DNA from: Streptomyces sp. CT34
GTDB lineage: Bacteria; Actinomycetota; Actinomycetes; Streptomycetales; Streptomycetaceae
DNA length: 64,000 nt
Reading direction: 5' to 3'
Assembly (NCBI RefSeq): GCF_000805335.1
Contig: NZ_KN708638.1
Span: 2,365,632 to 2,429,631, forward strand
Part shown: positions 42,300 to 51,680 of the stretch, piece by piece
How positions within the stretch are numbered: position 1 is the stretch's first letter
How the letters are laid out: every line of letters starts with the position of its first letter
The notes under the pieces: model-generated
Database searches by the model: none
What the model was told of the DNA's origin: nothing
The model's input: only the letters and a program-made list of their open reading frames with translations
Position numbers and translations under genes: made by a program

Positions 42300-45200
42300 A
42301 TGGGGAGATTCCGGCCGCGAGCCGGAAGACCACGCGGCGGCGGTCTCGCCGGGATAGCGCGCAAGACGGTGACCACGACGGTGGTCGTGGCGCTGCTGGG
42401 CGGTATGACGAGCCAGGCAACGGCCGCGACCGCAGAGCGCGTTCAGCGTGCCGAGGCCAGGGCCGACTTCACCCAGGCGATGGCGACCCTGGACCGGGTG
42501 GCCGCCGCGCTGCCGAAATCGTCCGCCGAGCCGGCCGCCGCGCCGCGCTCCGAGCTGGACCGGATCAGTGCCGAGCGGGACCGCCAACTCGTCGAGGACT
42601 TCGCGGAGTTCGACGAGGAGGAGGAAGTCCGCGAGGCCGCGCAGAAGGCCCTGGACAGCGACGACCCGAACGCGATCAAGGAGTTCCTGGAGCACGGCGA
42701 GGCCGACGCCCGCCAGCGCGCCAAGGACAAAAAGAACGGTTCCGACGCCGCGAACCGCAAGAAGATCGAGGCGATGCGCGGCACCGGCGGGCCGACCTTC
42801 AACGCCGAGGTCGAACGCGTCCTGGGACCGAAGGCGACCGCCAAGGACCGTGAGGACTTCCTGGCCTTCGGTGCGGAGATCGCCCGCCAGAAGGACCAGA
42901 AGGACGAGAAGAACGCCAAGGAGCGCGCGGCCGAACTCCGCAGGCGTGTGGAGCTGCTGGCCGGCGCCGGCGGCCCCGAGGTGAAGAAGGCCGCCCAGGC
43001 CGCGCTGGACGCGGGCACCGACAAGGCGATCGAGGAGTTCCTGGAGAAGGGCTACCAGATCGCGGCGAAGAAGGACGCCGACGACCGGGCGGCCCACGAG
43101 AAGGCCCAGAAGGAGGCCCAGGAGGCCGCCGAGAAGCTGCGTGAGCTGGCCGAGAAGGCACGGCGCGCGGCGGAGGCCCGTACCAAGCTGATCGGCTTCC
43201 ACGGGGATGCCGTCAAGGCGCTCAAGGACGCGTCGAATGCGATGACGTCGGCGGCCCGAGCATCGCGTGAGGCCGACCGGATGCTCTCGGCGGACCGGGC
43301 CGGCAAGCGCCTGTCCTCCTACGACGACGTCAAGGCCGAGGTCGAACGCCAGGTCGGGTACGCCGCCGAGGCGGCCCGGCGGGCCAAGGTCGCGGCGGGC
43401 CAGGCCAAGGTGCAGGCCGACGTCCTGGTGGAGACCGGGCTGACCCATGGCACGCAGTGGTCCGAGGTCGCCTCGGGCATCGCGGCCGCGTCGGAGGCGG
43501 CGGCCAAGGCGGCCCGGACCGCTCAGCACGCCGTCGACGCCACCGCCGCCGACGCCGCGGCGCTGGACGGCAAGAACGCGGCCGAAGCGCACGAGCAGCA
43601 GGCCAAGCAGTGGCGGGCCAACGCCGAGGAGCACGCCAGGGCGGCAGCCGAGCTGGCGGCGGCAGCCGACAAGCAGGCCAAGGTCGCCGCGGACGCGGCC
43701 TCCCGGGCCAAGCAGGCCCGCATCGACGCCGAGAAGGCGGAAAAGGAAGCCTGGGAACACGCCAAGAAGACCCGCGAAGCCCGCGTCGAGGCCCAGCGTC
43801 AGGCCAGGATCGCCGCCGAGCAGCGCGCGATCGCCGAACGCGAGCGCAACCTGGCGGCCCAGGCACGGGCCCGCGCCGAACGCGAGCGTGACAACGCGGC
43901 TGCGGCACGGGCACGTGCGGAGGCCGAGGCCCGTACGGCGTCCGCGGCCCGCGCGGAGGCCCAGGCGGCTGCGGCCACGGCGGCTTCGGCGCGTGCCAGT
44001 GCCGCCGAGAAGGAAGGTGTCGCGGCCAAGGCGGACGAGAAGGCACGCGGCGAGGAGACCAACGCCCGCAACGCCCGCAACGCGGCGTTCAAGGCCGAGC
44101 AGAACCACCAGGCCAAGGAGGCGCGGGCCAGGGCCACCGAGGCGATGGCCGCTTCGGGCCGCGGCACCGCCGCCGCCGGCGAGGCCAGTGCCGCGGCACA
44201 GGCGGCCCGCGCGGACGCCAACACCGCCGGTGCGGCGGCCGGTCAGGCCCGCAGCGCCGCCGACACCGCCAGCGGCGCGGCAGTGCGCGCCCGTTCCGCG
44301 GCCACCGAGGCCGCGGGCGCGGCTGCCCGTGCCCGGGCCGCGGCGGCCGAGGCCGGCGCACACGCCGCGCGTGCCAACGCCGCCGCCAACAAGGCCGAGG
44401 CCGCTGCCGCGCGTGCCAACGCCGCGGCCAACAAGGCCGAAGCCGAGTACCAGGCCACCCATGCCGCCGCGCTGAAGGCCAACACCAAGGCGGCCGAGGC
44501 CACCGCCCAGGAAGCCCGCGCCGGCATCGCCGCCCACGAGGCATCCCGCCTGGCCGGACAGGCCGCCATCGAGGCCAACCACTCCCTCCAGGCAGCCAAC
44601 CGCACCAAGGACGAGGCCGAGGGCGCGGTCCGCGAAGCGGCCATGGCCAGGCTCCAGTCCACCATCGCCGTCCAGGCGTCCGGAGCCGCCCGGACCACCG
44701 CGGCCGGCATCGCCGACCCCTCCAACACCGCCATCGAGCTGACGGCCCCCTTCGCAGGCAAGGACGTCGACGCCGACTTCGCCGCCGACGTCGCCAGGGC
44801 CGCCCAGGAGACCGGCGAGGAGCAGGTCGCCGCCGCCGAGGCCAGGGCCGCCGAAGCGGTCAAGGCCGCCGAGGCCGCCGAGGCCGCCGCCAAGCGCGCC
44901 AACGCCCAGGTCGCCCCGGCCTTCAAGGCCGCCGCCGACGCCGCCAGGTCCTCCGCCAACGCCGCACGTTCCGCGGCAGCCGCCATGAAGTCCGCGGCAC
45001 AGGCAGCGGCTGACGGGGCGAAGGCCAGGGCCGCCGCGGCATCCGCCAACAAGGCCGACGCCCAGGCCAAGGCCGACGCCGGCCTCGCCCGCGAAGCCGC
45101 CAACCAGGCCGCCGCGGACGCGGCAGCCGCACGCAAGGCCGCCAACGAGGCCGAAGCCGAAGCCGCACGGGCCCGCAAGGCCGCCGCCGAGGCGGACCAA

Positions 45201-46664
45201 CACGCCGCCGCGGCCAACAGCGCCGCCAACCAGGCCGAACACGAGGCCAGCGTCGCCCAGGGCGCGGCAGCCCAGGCGGAGAAGGACGCCGCCGACGCGG
45301 GCAAGCTCGCCGACTCCGCCGAAAACCACGCCAAGTCCGCGGAGGCGGCGGCCAAGAACGCCAACAAGTACGCCAAGGAGGCGGACGAGGCGGCGAAGAA
45401 GGCCGAGGAGTACGAGCGGGAACAGGAGCGCAAGCGGCGGGCGGAGGCGGCCAAGCTGGATGGCAGCGGCGGTGGCCCCGAGCTGACTGAGGAGGACGAG
45501 CTGGCGCTCGAAGACGACGGCGTCACAGGTGCAGATCTCGATAAAGCTCGCAAGCTTGCCGACAAATCGATCGCCGATTTCCTGAAGGAAAACGGCGGTG
45601 AGATAATCGAAGAACTCATCGGTCTCGACGACATCAAAAAATGCGTCACCGAAGGAAACGTCGAAAGTTGCTTCTGGACGGTGATCGGCGCCCTCCCCTG
45701 GGGAAAGGCGCTCAAGGTCATCAAGGAGCTCCCAAAGATCACCAAGAGCATCGGCCGCATTGTCGGTGGCCTCGGCAAGTTCCTTGAAGAGTCCGCTGCG
45801 GCGAAGAAGCTGCTCGGCAAGCGCCAGGAAGCTGTTGGAAGATATCGCGAGGAAATCGCGGCATGCATACGAGACAGCAACAGCTTCACACCGGAAACAC
45901 CGGTGTTGATGGCTGACCGCGCGCCCAAACCGATCAAGGATATCCAGATCGGACAGCAAGTTCTAGCAACAGACCCGAGTACCGGACAGACCGAGGCGCA
46001 GACGGTCGCTGACGTGATCATCCATACGGGGCAGAAGAACCTGGTCAAGATCACCATCGACACTGATGGCGAAGCCGGAAATGCCACTGCCACGGTCAAC
46101 GCCACCGATGGGCATTCCTTCTGGGTCGACAATCGGGGTCGCTGGCTGAACGCCAAGAGCCTCAAGGCAGGCGACTGGCTCCGCACGCCTCAGGGTGACC
46201 TGCGAGAGGTTGTCAGCACCCACACCCGCACCGAGATCCGCAAGGTCTACAACCTCACTGTCGAGGGCGTCCACACCTACTACGTCCTGGCGGGCGAGAC
46301 GCCCGTACTTGTTCACAATGCAACGTGCGGCGCCTTCAATGCGGTCAAGGGGTGGCAGACCCGGCACTTCGATGCAGGCAACGACAGTCTTCGACTGACG
46401 AAGGAGCGAATGCAGCACATTCTGGAACGTCACCACCCTAAGTATCGCAAGGGACCGGACAAGACCACGCAGACCAACTTCCGGAAGACGATGACGATCG
46501 ATGATGTCGCGGATGCGGTCGGAGCGGTTGTGCAACAGAACCGTAGTCTCATCATCAAGCGCGGAATCCATGAGTTCTACGATGTGGAAGGTGTCTACAA
46601 GGGAGTGCGTTACCAAATGGGTGTCAGCAATGGCCGCATCGGCAACTTCTTCCCTCTGGAGTAG
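42300..46664 (+). CDS. Polymorphic toxin: ALF repeats, Ala-rich coiled coil, HINT domain, C-terminal toxin
   Basis: ATG 42300 (or GTG 42297) gives 1454 residues. A basic start and hydrophobic stretch (IARKTVTTTVVVALLGGMTS) suggest export. Residues about 80-270 carry ALF-type repeats (FAEFDEEEEVREAAQKALDS, DPNAIKEFLEHG, GPEVKKAAQAALDAGTDKAI). About 270-1080 is an extremely Ala-rich coiled coil. About 1193-1340 is a HINT peptidase (SNSFTPETPVLMADRAPKPI, TATVNATDGHSFWV, GVHTYYVLAGETPVLVHN). Its first residue is Ser1193 where Cys is expected. Residues 1341-1454 are the toxin (RMQHILERHHPKY, GVRYQMGVSNGRIGNFFPLE), possibly a BECR-fold RNase. Immunity gene 3 bp downstream. Confidence 0.88.
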   Translation: MGRFRPRAGRPRGGGLAGIARKTVTTTVVVALLGGMTSQATAATAERVQRAEARADFTQAMATLDRVAAALPKSSAEPAAAPRSELDRISAERDRQLVEDFAEFDEEEEVREAAQKALDSDDPNAIKEFLEHGEADARQRAKDKKNGSDAANRKKIEAMRGTGGPTFNAEVERVLGPKATAKDREDFLAFGAEIARQKDQKDEKNAKERAAELRRRVELLAGAGGPEVKKAAQAALDAGTDKAIEEFLEKGYQIAAKKDADDRAAHEKAQKEAQEAAEKLRELAEKARRAAEARTKLIGFHGDAVKALKDASNAMTSAARASREADRMLSADRAGKRLSSYDDVKAEVERQVGYAAEAARRAKVAAGQAKVQADVLVETGLTHGTQWSEVASGIAAASEAAAKAARTAQHAVDATAADAAALDGKNAAEAHEQQAKQWRANAEEHARAAAELAAAADKQAKVAADAASRAKQARIDAEKAEKEAWEHAKKTREARVEAQRQARIAAEQRAIAERERNLAAQARARAERERDNAAAARARAEAEARTASAARAEAQAAAATAASARASAAEKEGVAAKADEKARGEETNARNARNAAFKAEQNHQAKEARARATEAMAASGRGTAAAGEASAAAQAARADANTAGAAAGQARSAADTASGAAVRARSAATEAAGAAARARAAAAEAGAHAARANAAANKAEAAAARANAAANKAEAEYQATHAAALKANTKAAEATAQEARAGIAAHEASRLAGQAAIEANHSLQAANRTKDEAEGAVREAAMARLQSTIAVQASGAARTTAAGIADPSNTAIELTAPFAGKDVDADFAADVARAAQETGEEQVAAAEARAAEAVKAAEAAEAAAKRANAQVAPAFKAAADAARSSANAARSAAAAMKSAAQAAADGAKARAAAASANKADAQAKADAGLAREAANQAAADAAAARKAANEAEAEAARARKAAAEADQHAAAANSAANQAEHEASVAQGAAAQAEKDAADAGKLADSAENHAKSAEAAAKNANKYAKEADEAAKKAEEYEREQERKRRAEAAKLDGSGGGPELTEEDELALEDDGVTGADLDKARKLADKSIADFLKENGGEIIEELIGLDDIKKCVTEGNVESCFWTVIGALPWGKALKVIKELPKITKSIGRIVGGLGKFLEESAAAKKLLGKRQEAVGRYREEIAACIRDSNSFTPETPVLMADRAPKPIKDIQIGQQVLATDPSTGQTEAQTVADVIIHTGQKNLVKITIDTDGEAGNATATVNATDGHSFWVDNRGRWLNAKSLKAGDWLRTPQGDLREVVSTHTRTEIRKVYNLTVEGVHTYYVLAGETPVLVHNATCGAFNAVKGWQTRHFDAGNDSLRLTKERMQHILERHHPKYRKGPDKTTQTNFRKTMTIDDVADAVGAVVQQNRSLIIKRGIHEFYDVEGVYKGVRYQMGVSNGRIGNFFPLE

Positions 46665-46667
46665 TCA

Positions 46668-47315
46668 ATGATCATCATCGAGACTTACTACCGATCCGAC
46701 GCCGGCGAGTTCCTCCCCTTCGAGTCCCAAAAATCCTTCTCGGAGGAATTTGATCTCATCGAGGGAGCCGTCGAGATCACGGTCGACGGCGAGACGCTCA
46801 TCGGCACTCAGACATGGGACTACGTATTCCTGCTCTGGGCCTACCTCGCCGATATGGCAAAAAGACTGCAATCGGGAGATTCTGCTTCAATGCGCTTCCC
46901 CGATCAGCCGATTCAGCTTGATGCGCTCAGAACCTCGAACGGAATCCGACTCCATCTCCACGGAGGCCACCTGGATCGGGAGACAGTTGTCGACGAAGCA
47001 CAGTTCCTGGAGGCCCTGTGCAGTAGAGGGAGTTCATTCTTCGGCACGGTCATCTCGAAATTTCCGGCTGGTCGCGAATCCATCGGGATCTACCGGAACA
47101 GGCTCGACGCACTGCGAGAGAGCTCATCTCGTGTGGCCCATTGGGAGGAAAGAGTCGACGGTCAGAAGGCGGCGGCACTTCAGGAGGCCGAACGCCGAAC
47201 AGGACGGCGCTTGACTCCGGAAGAGCGCGAGAAGGTGATCTTCGACGTCGCAGGCCGCCGGATCGCCTTCCAGGACGTCGTAGCACGCGCGACCACAATT
47301 CTCGGAGAGGGGTGA
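46668..47315 (+). CDS. Candidate cognate immunity protein (215 aa)
   Basis: ATG 46668 lies 3 bp after the toxin stop; its ribosome site (GGAG) is inside the last toxin codons, so it is translationally coupled. The product has no signal peptide and begins MIIIETYYRSDAGEFLPFES. It is acidic, with DYVFLLWAYLADMAKRL and GTVISKFPAGRESIGIYRNR, and no recognised family domain. Its codons are AT-richer than neighbours, as are those of the toxin end, a sign of recent exchange of the toxin-immunity tip. Cytosolic neutralisation of the toxin is inferred from position. A terminator follows. Confidence 0.7.
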   Translation: MIIIETYYRSDAGEFLPFESQKSFSEEFDLIEGAVEITVDGETLIGTQTWDYVFLLWAYLADMAKRLQSGDSASMRFPDQPIQLDALRTSNGIRLHLHGGHLDRETVVDEAQFLEALCSRGSSFFGTVISKFPAGRESIGIYRNRLDALRESSSRVAHWEERVDGQKAAALQEAERRTGRRLTPEEREKVIFDVAGRRIAFQDVVARATTILGEG

Positions 47316-47431
47316 TGAGACCTCCCCTGATCTGGGGCAGTTGGAACGGTGCGGATAACAACTGTCTGCCGGTCCCCGGCTTGACGGTTGGGAAAGAATC
47401 GCATCACGATTCACTCTGAATCGCCTCCACT

Positions 47432-47471
47432 AGGGTGCGGCGGGCGCCCCTACGAGCGTCCGCCGCACCCT
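47432..47471. terminator. Bidirectional terminator closing the toxin-immunity unit
   Basis: AGGGTGCGGCGG pairs perfectly (12 bp) with CCGCCGCACCCT. It separates the immunity gene from the convergent integrase scar. Confidence 0.9.
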
Positions 47472-47583
47472 GTTGCTCATGTCGGACCTGAAAACGCCCG
47501 GGCATACCTACGCGTGGGAACGGCTGCCGTACTCGGCTTGGGACCATTCCGGCTCGGCGTGCTCGTCGAACCGGTCGGTCTTC

Positions 47584-48306
47584 TCAGGCGGGAGCACAAG
47601 CACCCGGCCGTTCCCGCTCGACGTAGGGCACCAGGGCCGCCTGCGGCAGTCCGGCCGGCGCGGGAATGCCGTACAGCTCCTCGAAGGAGGCGGGGGCGTT
47701 CTCCCAGTCCACTTCCCATACCAGGTGGCCGTAGGTGTCCGGCGTTTCGGCCAGGCGTGCGTGGCGCATGCGGGCCTGTACCTTGCGTGGTTCGAGGCCC
47801 GAGGCGACCAGCACGGCATCAGCGAAGTGGCGCAGGTCCCGGAACGTCGCGTTGTGCGGCACCGCAATGCCCTTTTTCCGGGCGCGTTCCTTGGCAAGGT
47901 CGAATTCCCGGCACACTGTGAACTCCCGTATCGGGGCCCAAATCCGGGTCACGGTGACCAGATCGCTGTGCTCCTCCGGGATCGGCCGCAGGCCCCGTCG
48001 CTCTCGTTTGCTGAGTTCCGCACTCGGCAGCGGTGCTCGCCGGCGCGCCATGTGCGACCTGTACTCGTCGCTGAGGAAGAAGCCGACGGCGAGTGGTGCG
48101 CGGCTGGCGTCGGTCTTCAAGCGGGTGGCTCTCCCCCGTTGCCGCTGCCATCGCTTCTCGCAGCCGTCGTCAGTGCTCGGTACGAGGCCGGAGCGGTCCG
48201 GGCACTCCGGTTCGTCGGGGTGTGGCCTGGATTTGTGCCAGTGGGCGTACGGCTCTTCTGTTGCCACCCAAGGGGCGCCTTCTCTCTTCGGCTCGGGGTG
48301 TGTCAA
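47584..48306 (-). pseudogene. Decayed tyrosine recombinase (integrase) of an excised element
   Basis: From TTG 48306 the frame reads KREGAPWVATEEPYAHWHKS and PECPDRSGLVPSTDDGCEKR, the N-terminal start typical of streptomycete AICE/phage integrases. It soon passes into out-of-context sequence. The C-terminal end is recognisable: TFRDLRHFADAVLVASGLEP, KVQARMRHARLAET, PDTYGHLVWEVDW. Total length is 240 aa against about 400-450, the middle catalytic core is missing, and the usual HxLRH box reads FRDLRH (His lost). It is non-functional. The start overlaps the end of an excisionase fragment. Confidence 0.85.
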
Positions 48307-48482
48307 CTTGCCCGAGGCAGGCGCTTGATGAATCGGGCAACGTCCGCCTCCCAGCAGCGAAGGGACCGGCCGCCCATGCGGAGTGGCTCGGGCCCGCGCT
48401 GCTCCAGCTCCCATGTGCCGGCCCAGTTGTAGAGCGTCTTGCGCGTCACGCTGAGGCGGTGCACCCCGCTGTCACCCGATCA
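48303..48482 (-). pseudogene. Excisionase (helix-turn-helix) fragment
   Basis: On the minus strand the frame reads GVHRLSVTRKTLYNWAGTWE, then RGPEPLRMGGRSLRCWEADV and ARFIKRLPRAS, ending at TGA 48305-48303. This is the MerR-like/excisionase HTH with the ARFI tail. The N-terminus is lost where the MmpL gene's 3' end begins. It overlaps the integrase start, as xis-int pairs normally do. Confidence 0.75.
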
Positions 48483-48508
48483 TGCAGCAGTTCCGTGTTC
48501 CGCTACCG

Positions 48509-50743
48509 CTACCGCTGCTGTTGCGTTCGCGGCTGGTCTGGCGGCGACGCTTGGCCTTCGACGTCGAGGCGGGGCAGGATCCGGTCGAGCCAGCGCGGGG
48601 TCCACCAGTTGCTCTTGCCGAGCACGGTCATGCTCGCGGGGACCAGGACAAGACGGATGACGGTCGCGTCGATGAGGACACTCACGGCCAGACCCAGTCC
48701 GAGCATCTTGACGATGATGTTCTGGCTGATGACGAACGCGGCGAAGACGCTGGTCATGATGAGGGCGGCGCAGGTGATCACGCGCGCGGTGATCTCCAGG
48801 GCGTGGGAGACGCTGTGGTGGGGGTCGCCCGTGCGCAGCCACGCTTCGTGGGCGCGGGAGAGCAGGAAGATCTCGTAGTCCATGCTCAGGCCGAAGACGA
48901 TGGCGAACATCATCATCGGTACGTAACTCTCGATCGGCACCTTCCCGTTGACGCCGAGGGCCGGTCCGCCCCAGCCCCATTGGAAGACGGCGACGACGAC
49001 GCCGTAGGAGGCGGCGATAGAGGCGAGGTTGAGCAGGGCCGCCTTGAGGGCCACGGGCAGTCCGTGGAAGACGGTGAGGATGATGAGGAAGGCCAGGGCG
49101 ACGACGATGGCGATGATGAGCGGGAGGCGGCTGGAGAGGAGGCCGATGAAGTCGACCTGGACGGCGGTGGTGCCGGTGACGTAGCCGTGGGCGGCGGTGC
49201 CTGCGACGGCCTTGGGCAGGATCGTGTCCTTGAGGTGGTTGACCAGGGCCGTGGTGCTCCCGGCCTGGGGCGAGGCCGAGGGGATGACGGTGGCGGTCAG
49301 CACGTCCCCGTCGGGAGTGGTCTGCAAGGGACTGACGACGGCTGCCCCGGGCAGGTGGGACAGGGCGCCGCCGACCTGCCGGACGAGGGCGTTCCGGTCG
49401 GCGGGCGGTACGGGGGTGCCGTCGACGACGACGGTCAGCGGGCCGTTGGAGCCGGGCCCGAAGGCGGAGGACATCAGGTCGTGGGCGCGGCGGTCGGTGA
49501 AGTTCGCGGGGTCGGCGCCGTCGCCGATGTGTCCGAGCCGGATGGAGAACAGCGGGATGGCGAGGATGCCGACGATGACGATGCCGGCGGTCAGGAACCT
49601 CCAGGGGTGGCGTTCGATGCGCCCGGCGTACCGGTGCCAGCCGACGTGGTTCTCTCCGGTGTCGGGGGCCTTCTCGGCGACCGGGGTGCGGACGTGGTAC
49701 CGGTCGATCCGCCGTCCGATCAGGCCGAGGAGGGCCGGGACGAGGGTGAGGGCGCTCAGCACGGCGGTGACGACGGTGATGCCGGCGGCGGTGCCGAGCT
49801 TGCCGACGAAGGAGATGCCGCAGGCCCACAGTCCCGCCAAGGCGATGATGACGGTGCAGCCCGAGACCAGGACGGCCCGGCCGCTGGTGGCCACCGCCCG
49901 TCCCGCGCTGACGGCGACGTCCATGCCGTCCATCACGTTCTGCCGGTGGCGGGTGAGGAGGAACAGGCCGTAGTCGATGCCGACCCCCAGGCCGATCATC
50001 GTGGCCAGGGTCGGCGAGACGGTGGAGAAGGTGAACGCGAGCGCCAGCAGCCCCAGGAAGGCCAGCCCCATGACGACGCCGACGAGCGCGGCGAGCAACG
50101 GCAGCGCGGCCGCCAGGACGCTGCCGAATCCGGCCAGCAGGACCACCACCGCCGCGCCGAACCCGATGAGTTCGCTGACCATGTCGTTCGGCTGCGGCCG
50201 GGCGAGTTCGCCCAGCGGTCCGCCGTACTCCACCTGCGCACCCGCTGCGCGCAGCGGCGCCACCGCCCGGTCCACACCGTGCAGATACTCCCGGCCCAGG
50301 GTGGCCGGCGGGACGTCGAACCGCACCGTGATGTAGGCGGTCCGCCGGTCGGCCGACAGCGGACCGGTCGTCGTGGGCGGTGCGAGCAGCGGATTGACCG
50401 CGGCCAGCACGTGCGGAAGCTTCCGGAGGGCCGTGACCGTGCCGCCGACCTGTGAGGAGACGGCGGTCAGGGGCTGCGTGGCATCGTGCAGCACTACCTG
50501 GGTGCCGTAGCCGCCGGCTGCCGGATCGTGCGCCTTGAGTACGTCCATCCCCTTCAGCGACTGGGTTCCGGGGAGGGTGAAGTCGTCGGAGAACGATCCG
50601 CCGAACGCCTTGTTCAGTCCCTGCAGTCCGCCGAGCGCGGCCAGCCACACGACGAAGACAACCACGAAGTGCCGGGCGCACCACTCGCCCAGGCGGCGCA
50701 GCAGCCCGCGCGGCTGTGCATCGTCCTGTACGGATGCGGTCAC
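48509..50743 (-). CDS. MmpL/RND family transporter
   Basis: The 744-aa inner membrane protein has 11-12 helices in two RND halves with large periplasmic loops. After the first helix (FVVVFVVWLAALGGLQGLNK) come GLGVGIDYGLFLLTRHRQ in helix 4-5 and GLSMDYEIFLLSRAHEAW in the second half, the MmpL signatures. These exporters move lipids, siderophores or antibiotics. GTG 50743 has GGAGGG 4 bp upstream. The tail is Gln/Arg-rich. It lies next to the island's integrase scar but its codon use is normal. Substrate unknown. Confidence 0.9.
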   Translation of the reverse strand: MTASVQDDAQPRGLLRRLGEWCARHFVVVFVVWLAALGGLQGLNKAFGGSFSDDFTLPGTQSLKGMDVLKAHDPAAGGYGTQVVLHDATQPLTAVSSQVGGTVTALRKLPHVLAAVNPLLAPPTTTGPLSADRRTAYITVRFDVPPATLGREYLHGVDRAVAPLRAAGAQVEYGGPLGELARPQPNDMVSELIGFGAAVVVLLAGFGSVLAAALPLLAALVGVVMGLAFLGLLALAFTFSTVSPTLATMIGLGVGIDYGLFLLTRHRQNVMDGMDVAVSAGRAVATSGRAVLVSGCTVIIALAGLWACGISFVGKLGTAAGITVVTAVLSALTLVPALLGLIGRRIDRYHVRTPVAEKAPDTGENHVGWHRYAGRIERHPWRFLTAGIVIVGILAIPLFSIRLGHIGDGADPANFTDRRAHDLMSSAFGPGSNGPLTVVVDGTPVPPADRNALVRQVGGALSHLPGAAVVSPLQTTPDGDVLTATVIPSASPQAGSTTALVNHLKDTILPKAVAGTAAHGYVTGTTAVQVDFIGLLSSRLPLIIAIVVALAFLIILTVFHGLPVALKAALLNLASIAASYGVVVAVFQWGWGGPALGVNGKVPIESYVPMMMFAIVFGLSMDYEIFLLSRAHEAWLRTGDPHHSVSHALEITARVITCAALIMTSVFAAFVISQNIIVKMLGLGLAVSVLIDATVIRLVLVPASMTVLGKSNWWTPRWLDRILPRLDVEGQASPPDQPRTQQQR

Positions 50744-51680
50744 GCGCCCTCCGATGATCGGCTATCGACCTCGAGGACAGTAGAAACCGGTTGAGCCCGG
50801 AGCGCATACCGACGCCGGTGAACGAGTGGCACAAGCCGCCGGACCGGCGGAACAGCAGGGACTCCGACGCCCCGCGGCTTTCCGCGGGGCAGCCCGCCCT
50901 CCATCACCTGGGCGTCAGCCGTCCGTCCCACAGTTCAGCGCTACCTGCGCGCTCAACTGGCCGAGTACAACGCTCACTGGCCAACTACGGCGCTACCCGA
51001 CCACATGACCGCTGATGTCCTGTGACAAGGCGGACGGTTCGCAGACTGCCTTCCGCCTGGAGCAGGGGGCAACGAGGTTCCGTGATTTCAGCGACCCGCT
51101 CCTGCCGGAGACCGATCCTCGGGTGTGCCGTACCGCCTTGCACGCCACAGCCCGGGCCGCCCGCGGGCAGGTCGGGAACTGTGCGGAGCGGCGGCACCGC
51201 TGAACTTCCACAGCGGCACGATCGTCGACCGAGACGGCACGCACGTCGTGGGCACTGGTGCCGATGAGAAGGGCGCGTGAGCGGTCCGGGTCCGGCAACC
51301 CCGTCGCTGCTGATTCTCCTCCGCCTCAGGGGTGTTGAGCAGGCGCTCGATATCGCGGGGGAGTGCCTGCGGGTCGGCGAGGGTCGAGAACGGGACAGGC
51401 AAGGGGCAACGGCCCGATCTCCGTGCAACGGCGTTCGAGTGGCCGTACGCGGAGTGCACACCGTCTCCGGCCTGAATCACGCTGCTGACCGACCGCGCAC
51501 GACCATCCCACGCACCTCGCGCATCCCGCGCACCTCGCGCACACGACCTTCCCCCCGCTGCCCGAAGTCCGGCTCCGACCCGGAGACCAGGGGACCAGGG
51601 GGCCCAAGGAACCAGGGGACCCGGAGTCCAGGGGACCAGGGAAACCAGGGCATCAGTGTTGCGCCGGGGCCACGGAGGCG
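50744..51680. other. 937-bp region with gene remnants
   Basis: No intact gene. On the minus strand near 51298 a frame reads LPDPDRSRALLIGTSAHDV, resembling the start of streptomycete caspase-fold (CHAT/C14-like) proteins, but it collapses within 25 codons. Other frames are Arg/Ser/Pro-rich. Short direct repeats CGCACCTCGCGCA (around 51510-51545) and an ACCAGGGG block follow. Confidence 0.45.
51585..51650. repeat. Degenerate ACCAGGGG repeat block
   Basis: Six to seven copies of ACCAGGG(G) with irregular spacing occur just downstream of the MarR gene's stop. It may be part of the 3' UTR. Confidence 0.6.

Noticed and set aside
42252..45959. 1235-codon open frame on the minus strand opposite the toxin
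   Set aside because: It is a shadow of the Ala-rich coiled coil (GCC/GCG codons read GGC/CGC). It has Gly/Leu/Arg-rich composition, no ribosome site, no domain, and ends where the Ala-rich part ends.
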